Shown: positions 1 to 8,302 of the stretch, piece by piece
How positions within the stretch are numbered: position 1 is the first letter of the stretch
Layout of the letters: every line of letters begins with the position of its first letter
NCBI GenBank assembly: GCA_902798745.1
Contig: CADBXM010000010.1
Coordinates: 34,427-98,426 of the forward strand
DNA from: an uncultured Eubacteriales bacterium
GTDB lineage: Bacteria > Bacillota > Clostridia > Peptostreptococcales > Anaerovoracaceae
Length of the DNA stretch: 64,000 nucleotides
Reading direction: 5' to 3'
Notes under the pieces: generated by a model
Told to the model about the DNA's origin: nothing
Seen by the model: the letters and a program-made list of their open reading frames with translations, nothing else
The model's database searches: none
Position numbers and translations under genes: made by a program

Positions 1-1086
1 AAAGAGGAAGTGCATTACATCTCCGTCTTTAACTTCATATTCTTTTCCTTCTGACCTCAGCCAACCTTTTTCTTTTGCGGCCGAAAGTTTTCCATCCACT
101 TCCATTAATTTTTCATATGAAATGGTTTCAGCGCGGATAAACCCTTTTTCGAAATCTGTATGTATCCTGCCTGCAGCCTGAGGCGCAAGCGTTCCGCGTT
201 TTATAGTCCAAGCTCTCGTTTCATCCTCGCCCGTGGTAAGGAAACTGATAAGATCGAGCAGTGCATAAGATGATTTGATCAGCTTATCAAGGCCTGATTC
301 CGTGATACCGAGCTCAACAAGGAACATCTCTCTTTCCTCATCGTCAAGCTCTGCAAGCTCAGCCTCGACCTTTGCGCATATGACCACCACCTCTGATCCT
401 TCCTTCGCAGCATATTCCTTTACGGCTTTTACGTAATCGTTATCTCCCTGTGCCACGTCATCCTCTGACACATTTGCAGCATATATGACCGGCTTGTATG
501 TCAGAAGGTCGAGTGTCTTAACGAAGGCTTTTTCTTCATCGCTGAGGTCTTCCACTTCTCTTGCCGCTCTGCCTTCCGCGAGAAGGTCGTATATACGTTT
601 TAGAAGTTCCAGTTCTCCTCTTGCGGACTTGTCAGCTTTTGCTGCTTTCTCTGTTTTGGCTATCCTTCTTTCGAGGACCTCCATATCCGCGATTATAAGC
701 TCTGTATTAATGACTTCTATGTCACTTACCGGATCTATCCTGCCGTCCACGTGGACTACATTATCGTCATTGAAACATCTCACTACATGGACAATGGCCT
801 CCACTTCACGTATATGTCCGAGAAATTTATTTCCAAGGCCTTCGCCTTTAGACGCTCCTTTTACCAGACCCGCAATATCGCTGAACTCTATAGTCGTATA
901 AATCGTCTTCTTTGAGTTGTACACATTTGAAAGTGTAGTGACTCTCTCATCAGGAACAGTCACTACCCCGACATTCGGTTCTATGGTACAGAACGGGTAG
1001 TTGGCGGCTTCGGCGCCGGCTTTAGTGATCGCGTTGAAAAGAGTGCTCTTTCCTACATTTGGAAGTCCTACGATTCCGAGTTTCAT
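1..1086 (-). CDS. ychF: Redox/ribosome-associated ATPase YchF (OLA1 family), 3' end cut by window edge
   Basis: YchF is an Obg-family P-loop NTPase that binds ribosomes and prefers ATP. The reading frame opens with MKLGIVGLPNVGKST, which contains the Walker A/G1 loop. It continues with YPFCTIEPNVG (switch region), DIAGLVKGASKGEGLG (G3) and NVSEDD in place of the GTPase NKxD motif, the substitution that explains ATP preference in this family. The visible C-terminus, VKDGDVMHF, is the TGS-like domain end. The 362 visible codons match the family's roughly 365, so only the last few residues and the stop lie outside the window. The start is the ATG complementary to 1084-1086, preceded by an AAAGGAGA ribosome binding site. 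Confidence 0.96.
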   Translation of the reverse strand, partial: MKLGIVGLPNVGKSTLFNAITKAGAEAANYPFCTIEPNVGVVTVPDERVTTLSNVYNSKKTIYTTIEFSDIAGLVKGASKGEGLGNKFLGHIREVEAIVHVVRCFNDDNVVHVDGRIDPVSDIEVINTELIIADMEVLERRIAKTEKAAKADKSARGELELLKRIYDLLAEGRAAREVEDLSDEEKAFVKTLDLLTYKPVIYAANVSEDDVAQGDNDYVKAVKEYAAKEGSEVVVICAKVEAELAELDDEEREMFLVELGITESGLDKLIKSSYALLDLISFLTTGEDETRAWTIKRGTLAPQAAGRIHTDFEKGFIRAETISYEKLMEVDGKLSAAKEKGWLRSEGKEYEVKDGDVMHFLF

Positions 1087-1117
1087 GCTCTGATGATCTC
1101 CTTTATCTCATTAAATC

Positions 1118-1136
1118 GCCCTCCACTCAGGAGGGC
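1118..1136. terminator. GC-rich hairpin between the STAS fusion gene and ychF
   Basis: GCCCTCC and GGAGGGC form a 7-bp stem with a 5-nt loop. It sits just after the stop of the minus-strand STAS fusion gene and before ychF. The T-tract is weak on the minus strand (GATTTAAT), so it may be a leaky terminator or a processing/stability hairpin. Confidence 0.5.
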
Positions 1137-1143
1137 TTTGTCT

Positions 1144-2742
1144 TTACAGGTTTTTCTTAAGTGTCAGTATATTACTGCCGTTGATATATTCATATGTCAG
1201 ATCGTCCATAGTATTCTTGACAAGGAAAATACCAAGTCCTCCGATCTGCCTTTCCTCCGCTGATAGGTTAACATTAGGATCTTCTTTGGCGAGCGGATCG
1301 TATGGCACGCCGTGGTCGATGAACGTTATCGACACATGGAGAGGATCATCCCCGACCTCTACTCTGACCTTTGCCATGCCCTTGTCAGGCGAATATGCGT
1401 AGTTCGCTATATTGACAAATATCTCTTCTGCTGCAACATCTATCTGCATCTGGGTCTTGAGCGGACATCCGACAGCCTCCAGTTTACTGTCTATGAATTC
1501 GAGAACTTTAGGAAGGTTTTCTGTTATAGCTTCAATGTCCAATTCATTTGGATCGGATCCGTTTACGCTCTGATCAGGATCAAACGCGAGCGTTTCAGTT
1601 CTATCAAGCAGCTCCATCAGATTCTTCCTCCAGATTTCATATTCGGCCTTGCCTTGCCCCTCAAGATTAAGACCTCTCTTTACGGATCTAGCGATAAGTC
1701 GTGTATACCCTATGATTCGCGCCTTGTCCTCTACATCTCTGATAGCATCTTCATCCTTAGTCCCAAGATATAGTTCAAGAACCCTTCTCCAGAGTCTTCT
1801 TCCCGTCTCCGCGCTGAAGCCTTGGAATGACTCTATACCGTCAGTATCTACTTCAAAAAAGCCGATAAAAGCATTGAAAATTGAGCCTAATTCAAATACA
1901 GGATGTCCGACTGCCAGAGTATCCATATCGATCAGAAGAACCTCATCATCCTGAAGTTCAAGATTCTTAGTGTGATAGTCACCGTGTATCATGCGATTGA
2001 CTTCAGGAATATCGTTCATCAGCCTTATGAGCTTTTCTGAGTATTCGGCAGGAAGATGCTCTTTGAGCCTCCCGGCTCTCTCGACGAATTCAGATTTGAT
2101 GCTCGGGAGTTTTCCTTCCGGCACTTCGGTGCCATGTATCTTCTTGAGCATCTCTACGTATTCTTCTGCGCACCATTCGAATTTCTCAGGCTCATCCGCA
2201 AGAATCTTCGCAAACGACCGTGCGTTGAGGAACTCGAACACCGAGCCATAGCTATCGCCCACTTTGACTACATCGTAGGATATAGCAGTAGGTATGCCAA
2301 GAATAAGAGCTAGTCTGGCGACTTCTCTTTCATGTTCGATATCCTCGAGCGCATCAGCATTATTATATACTTTTACGACATTGTCCTTGTCTATTCTGTA
2401 TATAGTACCGTTGGCGCCCTTCCCGATCTCCTCGCAGCCTTCGACAGATACTACTTTGTAAGCTTTTTCGACCTTCATCATCTGATTGAATCCGGTCATA
2501 TCAAAAATCTCATAAACCTCGGAGTTCACATTGATAACTCTGAGATCAGGATACTTCTTGCGAAGGCGAAGTATAACTCTGAGTCCTGCGCTTGAAATGT
2601 ATTCGAGTTCTTCTGCATCAAGTATCAATGAGCCGGCGTCTACGGCATCGATCTGTGCCTGTATTTCCTTTTCTATATCCGCCGCGTTTCCTGAATCGAT
2701 CCTACCCTTTAGCGCAACAGTCAAAGTATCGTTAGTGGCCAT
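1144..2742 (-). CDS. Three-domain fusion: STAS, APH-like kinase, HATPase (anti-sigma-type) protein
   Basis: This 532-residue protein joins three modules. Residues 1-100 are an STAS (anti-sigma antagonist) domain with the phosphorylation-site signature EYISSAGLR (Ser50/Ser51). Residues about 105-375 are an aminoglycoside-phosphotransferase/choline-kinase-like fold with a glycine-rich loop (IGKGANGT, 106-113), a candidate ATP lysine (Lys124), the catalytic HGDYHTKN (253-260) and metal-binding IDMD (271-274). Residues about 400-532 are an RsbW/SpoIIAB-like HATPase with N-box EEIFVNIANYAY, G1 DHG (476-478) and G2 GGLG (501-504). The pieces of a partner-switching cascade are thus on one chain with a second kinase-like domain. 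It lies 34 bp downstream of a single-domain STAS gene, probably in one operon. Substrates are unknown; cytosolic, as no membrane segment is seen. Confidence 0.85.
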   Translation of the reverse strand: MATNDTLTVALKGRIDSGNAADIEKEIQAQIDAVDAGSLILDAEELEYISSAGLRVILRLRKKYPDLRVINVNSEVYEIFDMTGFNQMMKVEKAYKVVSVEGCEEIGKGANGTIYRIDKDNVVKVYNNADALEDIEHEREVARLALILGIPTAISYDVVKVGDSYGSVFEFLNARSFAKILADEPEKFEWCAEEYVEMLKKIHGTEVPEGKLPSIKSEFVERAGRLKEHLPAEYSEKLIRLMNDIPEVNRMIHGDYHTKNLELQDDEVLLIDMDTLAVGHPVFELGSIFNAFIGFFEVDTDGIESFQGFSAETGRRLWRRVLELYLGTKDEDAIRDVEDKARIIGYTRLIARSVKRGLNLEGQGKAEYEIWRKNLMELLDRTETLAFDPDQSVNGSDPNELDIEAITENLPKVLEFIDSKLEAVGCPLKTQMQIDVAAEEIFVNIANYAYSPDKGMAKVRVEVGDDPLHVSITFIDHGVPYDPLAKEDPNVNLSAEERQIGGLGIFLVKNTMDDLTYEYINGSNILTLKKNL

Positions 2743-2776
2743 AATGAACCTCCTGAATGATACTGGTCTTGATCAA

Positions 2777-3076
2777 TTACTCGATAGTAAGAATGTCAAC
2801 GAATCCTGTCACGTCAAAGATTTCCATTACAGTATCATTTACGTTGATCAGCTTCATGGTGCCTTTCTGATTCATGCTCTTCTGAGCAGTGAGAAGAACT
2901 CTTAGCCCTGCTGAAGAAATATACTCAAGATCCTTCATGTCCATAATGAGCTCTGTAACGGCATCCAAAGAATCCTTCAGCTCTGTTTCGAACTCAGGAG
3001 CAGTTACTGTGTCGAGTCTTCCTTCAAGAGCGACCATCAGCTTTTCGCCATCAAGATTTTTATTGATATTAAGCAT
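2777..3076 (-). CDS. Single-domain STAS anti-sigma factor antagonist-like protein
   Basis: This 99-residue protein is a complete STAS domain of the SpoIIAA/RsbV type. It has the core strand VALEGRLDT and the regulatory loop LEYISSAGLRVLL, with Ser54/Ser55 as the likely phosphorylation site. It closely resembles the N-terminal 100 residues of the downstream fusion protein (shared EYISSAGLRV, INVN and EIFD.TGF), so one probably arose by duplication. Known family members bind an anti-sigma kinase when unphosphorylated. The obvious candidate partner is the HATPase domain encoded next door. No sigma factor gene is adjacent, so the output is unknown. Confidence 0.88.
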   Translation of the reverse strand: MLNINKNLDGEKLMVALEGRLDTVTAPEFETELKDSLDAVTELIMDMKDLEYISSAGLRVLLTAQKSMNQKGTMKLINVNDTVMEIFDVTGFVDILTIE

Positions 3077-3171
3077 TTTTATTCCTCCGTTTAACAGAAT
3101 TTTATATACCCTATTATTTTAGCACAATCTGTGATAATTTTTGAGAACAACATTCGGAGATTACACAAAAA

Positions 3172-4191
3172 ATGAAAGTTTTTACAAGAGATTACAGGAT
3201 CACAGGTGAATACCACCCTTTGTGGAACGAATACTTCGGCGGAATGAATCCATGTGTACTCGATATAGAGGCAACCGGACTTGACCGCTCACGCTGCAAG
3301 GTAATACTTGTAGGACTTATGACGCGTACAGAAAGCGGTGTCAGGATCACTCAATTCCTCGCTGAAAACCACTACGAGGAATCGAAGGTGCTTGAAGCAT
3401 CGATGGACATGATCGAAGAAGAAGGCATAGACTATCTGATCACATTCAACGGATATGCCTACGATATTCCGTTTATCAACGCAAGGTTGGATGCGTGTAT
3501 GGACGGGCGCCATATTCATATGTATCATTTTGACCTTTACCGTTTCCTCAGAAAAGCCACCGATATCAGGACTCGAGTCGATTCTATGAGCCAAATGTCT
3601 CTGGAAGATCACTATGGCATTTTTTCGGATAGAGGAGATACCATTACCGGTAAAGAAAGCGTTACACTCTTTGATCAATACGCTATCAGCGGCAACAGCA
3701 CTCTCGAAAAAATCATACTAACACATAACCGTGAAGATGTTCTCCACCTCCACAGGCTCATGTATCTCGCACTCGCCGATATCCCGGGAGATTCTTCAAA
3801 TGCAAAGGAATCCAGCATAGCACCTGATATCCATACAGCGCTTTCGGCATACGGCTTTCCTGCAGCAGAAGGAAGATTCAGCGTGCGTCCTTATATACAA
3901 CAAAGGAACAATACTCTCCGTATCACCGGAGAACAGATCATCGATCCTTTCTCGGGCGCTTATTTCCCTGATACAGACAACCCTCTCACTGTCAGTTTCA
4001 GCGCGTCAACATCTTCCTTCGAAATCGACGCCCCTATCTCGCGCCACGGCGATGATTTCTATATGGATCTGCATCCTCTTCACCTTGAAAATCTAAATGA
4101 CGAGGATAATATAAACGGCTACCTGATATTAGGTAGCCGAAGCATCAATCTTATCTCACGTATTCTTATAACCGATTATGCATCGCGCTGA
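3172..4191 (+). CDS. YprB-like ribonuclease H-fold exonuclease domain protein
   Basis: This 339-residue protein carries a DnaQ-like 3'-5' exonuclease (RNase H fold) domain of the YprB type. Exo I is VLDIEATGLD (Asp31, Glu33), Exo II is ITFNGYAYDIPF (Asn93, Asp98), and a late HNREDVLHLHRL segment supplies the Exo III His/Asp. The C-terminal 140 residues have no motif I recognise. YprB relatives are conserved in Firmicutes but biochemically poorly characterised, so a nuclease role is an inference from intact acidic residues. It is divergent from the STAS operon and converges on the YitT gene with only 4 bp between stop codons. Confidence 0.82.
   Translation: MKVFTRDYRITGEYHPLWNEYFGGMNPCVLDIEATGLDRSRCKVILVGLMTRTESGVRITQFLAENHYEESKVLEASMDMIEEEGIDYLITFNGYAYDIPFINARLDACMDGRHIHMYHFDLYRFLRKATDIRTRVDSMSQMSLEDHYGIFSDRGDTITGKESVTLFDQYAISGNSTLEKIILTHNREDVLHLHRLMYLALADIPGDSSNAKESSIAPDIHTALSAYGFPAAEGRFSVRPYIQQRNNTLRITGEQIIDPFSGAYFPDTDNPLTVSFSASTSSFEIDAPISRHGDDFYMDLHPLHLENLNDEDNINGYLILGSRSINLISRILITDYASR
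4108..4139 (-). terminator. Terminator-like hairpin for the YitT gene, embedded in the convergent yprB-like coding end
   Basis: CGGCTACCT and AGGTAGCCG form a perfect 9-bp stem with a 6-nt loop. Read on the minus strand it is followed by TTTATATT. It lies about 57 bp past the YitT stop but inside the last codons of the opposite-strand gene, so one sequence serves both purposes. Confidence 0.6.
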
Positions 4192-4195
4192 TCGA

Positions 4196-5266
4196 TCAGC
4201 CGTCGATCTTTGTGATATCCGAGAAGCCCTTTCCCGAGCCCCAGACTGAAGCAACAGAAGTAATCGATACAAAAGCTCTAGGGTCATGCTTCGCCAGATA
4301 TCTTTTGATTATAAAGCTTTCGCGAGGTGTACAGATAATTTTTATCTGTTCCATTTTCTCCCCTGTATACCCTCCGGTTATCTCAAGACTTGTAGCACCT
4401 CTTCCAAGATCGGTGATCACGAACTTCTTAAGTTCTTCCGGTTTATGTGTTACCACATTGAGCTCAACTATACGCCCGCCTATGCCGTACATCACGCCTT
4501 CTCCCACCTTAGTGGATATGTATGTTATAACGACTGCGTACATCGCGATATTTACACCGAAAACAAAAGCGCTGGCGATGATGACCACTACATTTATAGC
4601 AAAGTTCAGATAGTTGAGACTTATATGTGGCATCATGCGGTACTTTATTATCTTTGCTATTGAATCAGACCCGCCTGAAGAAAAGCCGGCTTTGAACGTG
4701 AGTCCGTTTGATATACCAAATAAACAGCCGGTCACCAATGCCACGAGAAGCAGATCGTCACTCTTTATTATCACAAGTCCCGACAATTCGAATAGAAGCA
4801 TCACTAGCGGGTATGCAAATGACATGAATATGATCTTTCGAAGCTCTTTTACGCCAAGAGAGAACCATACCACTACCGCTACTATCATAGCTAATGCGTA
4901 ATAAATCAGTGAGTAGTTCCAGGCCGTATAGTGCTGTATGATCCTGCTTATACCACTGAGGCCTCCGCAAGTGAGATCATTTGGGATCATGACAGAGATC
5001 GTACCAAGAGACCCGATGATGACACCGAGCAACGCAAGAGCGTATTCTTCTGCCCTAACTCTCAGTTTTGAATGACCGTGGAACTCCGGATCATCCGCGT
5101 ATATATTGTTGGCTTCTTTTGTGACTTCAGTATCTTTTTCAAGCTTTTCATCCAAAGCCTCTATCGCGGAATTATCATCCGGAATAATGTCATGTATTAT
5201 GTTGTGATGCTCCTTCATGTGAGCATTTTTCAGTTTTTTGCTGTGTTTTTCTTTGTTATCTGCCAT
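4196..5266 (-). CDS. YitT family membrane protein (DUF161 + DUF2179)
   Basis: This 356-residue protein has a charged cytosolic N-terminus of about 75 residues. Five or six hydrophobic segments follow (for example ALALLGVIIGSLGTISVMI), including the family hallmark GLSGISRI and FKAGFSSGGSDSIAKI. The C-terminal soluble DUF2179 domain is about residues 270-350 and includes CTPRESFIIKRYLAKHDPRAF. YitT proteins are widespread inner-membrane proteins of unknown transport specificity. The N-terminal extension is longer than usual for the family. A second YitT gene lies at 32.4-33.3 kb. Confidence 0.9.
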   Translation of the reverse strand: MADNKEKHSKKLKNAHMKEHHNIIHDIIPDDNSAIEALDEKLEKDTEVTKEANNIYADDPEFHGHSKLRVRAEEYALALLGVIIGSLGTISVMIPNDLTCGGLSGISRIIQHYTAWNYSLIYYALAMIVAVVVWFSLGVKELRKIIFMSFAYPLVMLLFELSGLVIIKSDDLLLVALVTGCLFGISNGLTFKAGFSSGGSDSIAKIIKYRMMPHISLNYLNFAINVVVIIASAFVFGVNIAMYAVVITYISTKVGEGVMYGIGGRIVELNVVTHKPEELKKFVITDLGRGATSLEITGGYTGEKMEQIKIICTPRESFIIKRYLAKHDPRAFVSITSVASVWGSGKGFSDITKIDG

Positions 5267-5267
5267 T

Positions 5268-6551
5268 TCAGTTTACCTCTGCAGCATATTCTCTCCCGAA
5301 TATATCCACCACTGTAAGTGCAGGCCTACCATCCGAAATAAATGTTATCTCTTCCGACTTTATATCAAATATGTATTTGCATTCGAATTTTCCGTCGAAG
5401 TCAGGATCGACCATCACATGATCGGCAAACTGCAGTCTGTCCGATACTATGGCTTCGTCCACATATGCCCTGTCCTTCATTCGTATCGATCCTGTTTCTA
5501 TATCGGGTACAAAGTCCGTAAGACTGCATCTGTAGAGATATCTACCATCTGCAAGCTCGTCCCTGCTTATAACCGTTATATCTGCCCTACCGGTCCGTCC
5601 TGAAGCTTCTGTTTCTCTCAGAAATCTGAATTCAGCGCCAGCTTTTTTAAGGCGTTTACGGCTCATTGCCGCGGCGAGTTCCTCCGAATCGCAACCCGCG
5701 AACACCCTTCCGAGCTCATATGACGCCTCGAGAACGCTACCGCTGCCGCAGAAGAAATCCCCTACAAGATCGCCTTCCTCTGTAGAAGCTTCGATTATTC
5801 GCCTAGCCAGTTCCAGCGGCTTCTGAGTAGCATAGCCTGTCCTCTCTGCTGATGTCCTTCCGACCATGTCTATGTTCCAGACGTCTTTCATATTCACAAG
5901 TGTATACCAGCCTTTTTCATCCTGGTATTCCTTGACGCCTTTGAATCTGTATGCCTTGTAATCTCTGTTATACGATTTCTCGGTAGGTACGTTTATATGA
6001 TAAGCCTTTGTCTTTGAGTAAACCAGTATCGTATCATGCTTTCTGGCAAAGTGCTTCTTTCCCGAGCCTCCGGATTTATAGCACCAAACGATCTCGTTTA
6101 CGAAATTCCCGGCACCCATAAGTTCATCTAGAACAAGCTTGATATAGTGAGATGAATGCCAGTCGAGATGGACCCACATCAAACCGTCATCGGCAAGTAG
6201 ATCTTTCATCATCAGGAGCCTCGCAGTCATGTTTTCAATATAGTACTCGAGGTTTCTGTCAAACTTATCGTCGTATGCCAGATGGTGTATCCTATATGAC
6301 TTCCCTTCAGCCCCAGTGACTTTGACGGAGGCGTTGAAAGAAGATCTGGTAAAAAACGGTGGGTCGATATATATCAGCTTGAACGCGCCGGAGCACCCCC
6401 TCTCGAGGAGTTCCTTCATATACGTCAAATTGTCTCCGAGGAACAACTCGTTACCGGGCAATTCGGTGGAAAGCGAAACAGAACCCCGCACGGATTCGTA
6501 CAGGGCTCTTCCTTTTTTTATTCCTTCAAGTATCTGCTCGATGGTCGTCAT
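5268..6551 (-). CDS. Orphan DNA methyltransferase (amino-methyltransferase, DPPF class)
   Basis: This 427-residue S-adenosylmethionine-dependent DNA N6/N4 methyltransferase has catalytic motif IV IDPPFF near residues 62-67. Motif IV comes before the cofactor-binding motif I GDFFCGSGS near 264-272, the permuted (beta-class) order. The segment TGYATQKPLELARRI upstream of motif I is typical of this fold. About 130 residues after motif I form an unrecognised C-terminal domain, possibly for target recognition. No restriction endonuclease is adjacent, so it is more likely a solitary epigenetic or host-modifying enzyme than half of a restriction system. It is 3 bp downstream of the P-loop gene and 1 bp upstream of the YitT gene, giving a tight three-gene operon. 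Confidence 0.87.
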   Translation of the reverse strand: MTTIEQILEGIKKGRALYESVRGSVSLSTELPGNELFLGDNLTYMKELLERGCSGAFKLIYIDPPFFTRSSFNASVKVTGAEGKSYRIHHLAYDDKFDRNLEYYIENMTARLLMMKDLLADDGLMWVHLDWHSSHYIKLVLDELMGAGNFVNEIVWCYKSGGSGKKHFARKHDTILVYSKTKAYHINVPTEKSYNRDYKAYRFKGVKEYQDEKGWYTLVNMKDVWNIDMVGRTSAERTGYATQKPLELARRIIEASTEEGDLVGDFFCGSGSVLEASYELGRVFAGCDSEELAAAMSRKRLKKAGAEFRFLRETEASGRTGRADITVISRDELADGRYLYRCSLTDFVPDIETGSIRMKDRAYVDEAIVSDRLQFADHVMVDPDFDGKFECKYIFDIKSEEITFISDGRPALTVVDIFGREYAAEVN

Positions 6552-6554
6552 TCC

Positions 6555-6977
6555 TTAATTGAGTACTTCCATATCGTCAAAGTTGACACCTATCATTTCC
6601 TCAAGCTCTGCACTCACGCTGAGTATGAAGTCGATGCCGGATTCTTTGGATATGGTCTTGATCTTTTCAATAAAGCTTGGGAGAACCTCGAGCGCGAAGT
6701 CTCTGTGCCTCATGATACCGTCAAGGAAGATGGTCTCTATATCGTTGTCGCTGCTCATTATTCCAAACAGGAAACCGATATACTCATCTTCATTTGTAAT
6801 GTGCGGGAAATCTTCCATGCACACGACTCTGATCTTATAGTCTAGGTCGTAAATAAGTCTGGAATTCTTATTGATAAAGACGATGCTGCCTCTGGCGGAT
6901 CGGACCGCGTCGTTTGCGAGCTCGATCATCCTTTTGGTCTTACCGCTACCTTTATGTCCTATCAAAAGTTTTACCAT
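6555..6977 (-). CDS. Small P-loop ATP-binding protein, function unknown
   Basis: This 140-residue protein begins MVKLLIGHKGSGKTKRM, giving a Walker A loop GHKGSGKT at residues 7-14. A Walker-B-like TIFLDGIM follows in the middle of the chain. No further domain is present. Similar short ATP-binding proteins are common in Clostridia and are sometimes labelled as PilT-like, but nothing here supports a pilus role. It heads the methyltransferase/YitT operon and has an AGGAGGGT ribosome binding site. Confidence 0.8.
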   Translation of the reverse strand: MVKLLIGHKGSGKTKRMIELANDAVRSARGSIVFINKNSRLIYDLDYKIRVVCMEDFPHITNEDEYIGFLFGIMSSDNDIETIFLDGIMRHRDFALEVLPSFIEKIKTISKESGIDFILSVSAELEEMIGVNFDDMEVLN

Positions 6978-7021
6978 TGGACTTACCCTCCTTTGTTTTC
7001 CCCCCTGAAGTTATTTCAATT

Positions 7022-7050
7022 ATAATATAACACAAGTCAAAGTTGTTCAA
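7022..7050 (-). promoter_or_regulatory. Predicted sigma-A promoter of the P-loop/methyltransferase/yitT operon
   Basis: On the minus strand, TTGAAC (complement of 7045-7050) and TATTAT (complement of 7022-7027) are separated by 17 bp. The -35 box lies in a 17-bp near-perfect palindrome, AAGTTGTTCAACAACTT (7040-7056), which could be an operator and overlaps the folC stop codon. Confidence 0.55.
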
Positions 7051-7054
7051 CAAC

Positions 7055-8290
7055 TTAACAGGCTTTTTTGAAGATGCTTCTCATCTCTCCCGCGATATAT
7101 ATCGAACCTGCAACAAGAACACTGTCAGCACCGCTGTTCATTGCTGCCCAAAAAGCTTCTTCGAGTGATCTGCAGACTGTGCTTTTGCATCCAGCAGAAC
7201 TTATCATCTCTGAAATCTTTTCAGCGCTTTCAGCTCTTCCGTAGTCTATGGAGACGGCCAGATACTCGCAATCTTCAATGCCGGAAGTGAGTATATCGAC
7301 CATGTGTCCGGAATTCTTATCCTTCATGCATCCGAAGATCATAATAGTTCTGCCGATGCCTTTGACCTTTGAAAACTCATTGTACTCGTTCACGAGCGCC
7401 TGCATAGCGTCCGGATTATGAGCTCCGTCCACTATAAACAAAGGACCTGACTTCTCGTCACTCGCCCCAATGGTCTCATTCAGTATCTCAAAACGTCCCG
7501 GAAGGATAGCTTTTTTGATACCGCGTTCCAATACGTCGCGCGGGACATCTATGCCAACTGCTTTTACTGCAAGCGCGGCTGTCACAGCGTTTTTCTTCTG
7601 GTATTTGCCCTGCATAGCAGGCATAAGGTATCCGTAATCATCTAACGCTGAATTTACATCAATAAACTCTGAATCGTTATTTTCTGCCACTTTTTTTATA
7701 ACATTTCTTACGACTTCGTCATCTGACTGGGAAACCACCGGGACTCTGCGCTTTATGATGCCGGCTTTGTTTTTTGCCACCTCTTCTACGGTACTGCCAA
7801 GTTCTTCGGTGTGGTCCATTCCCACCTGTGTGATAACACATGCCACGGGATGATCGATAGTGTTAGTGGAATCAAGCATACCGCCCACTCCACATTCCAG
7901 CACAACAAAATCAGGCTTTTTCTCGGCAAAGTAAAGATACGCAATAGCTGTGTAAACCTCGAACACTTTCAGATTCTTCATCTCATCTGTGTGCAAAATG
8001 TTCTCTGCGACACTATTTACCTTTGCGCGGAGCGCATCCATATCTGCCTGCTCTATCATGCAGCGGTCAGAGCCGTTCCATATCTGTATCCTTTCACACT
8101 CTGTTTCAAGATGCGGAGAGGTATAGAGACCCACGCTATATCCTGCCTCCTCAAGTATGGAAGCTATCATTACGCATGTTGAACCCTTGCCGTTGGTTCC
8201 TGCGACATGTATCACTCGGAGATCTTTCTGCGGATCTCCGAGTTCACTCAGCAGTTGATTCATTCTTTTTAATCCGTCAGCATTTGCCAT
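7055..8290 (-). CDS. folC: Dihydrofolate synthase / folylpolyglutamate synthase
   Basis: FolC adds glutamate to dihydropteroate or folates using ATP. This 411-residue protein has the Mur-ligase-type P-loop HVAGTNGKGST (about 28-38), ECGVGGMLDSTN, CVITQVGMDHTEELG, and the C-terminal FIVDGAHNPDA that starts the second Rossmann domain. The usual N-terminal 20-25 residues before GLKRM are missing: the first ATG lies only a few codons after an in-frame TAA, so they cannot be recovered upstream. The enzyme may still be active, as the P-loop and metal ligands are intact. It follows the YjbR-MGMT fusion by 12 bp, with a GGAGAG ribosome binding site. Confidence 0.93.
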   Translation of the reverse strand: MANADGLKRMNQLLSELGDPQKDLRVIHVAGTNGKGSTCVMIASILEEAGYSVGLYTSPHLETECERIQIWNGSDRCMIEQADMDALRAKVNSVAENILHTDEMKNLKVFEVYTAIAYLYFAEKKPDFVVLECGVGGMLDSTNTIDHPVACVITQVGMDHTEELGSTVEEVAKNKAGIIKRRVPVVSQSDDEVVRNVIKKVAENNDSEFIDVNSALDDYGYLMPAMQGKYQKKNAVTAALAVKAVGIDVPRDVLERGIKKAILPGRFEILNETIGASDEKSGPLFIVDGAHNPDAMQALVNEYNEFSKVKGIGRTIMIFGCMKDKNSGHMVDILTSGIEDCEYLAVSIDYGRAESAEKISEMISSAGCKSTVCRSLEEAFWAAMNSGADSVLVAGSIYIAGEMRSIFKKAC

Positions 8291-8302
8291 CGACTCTCTC
8301 CG

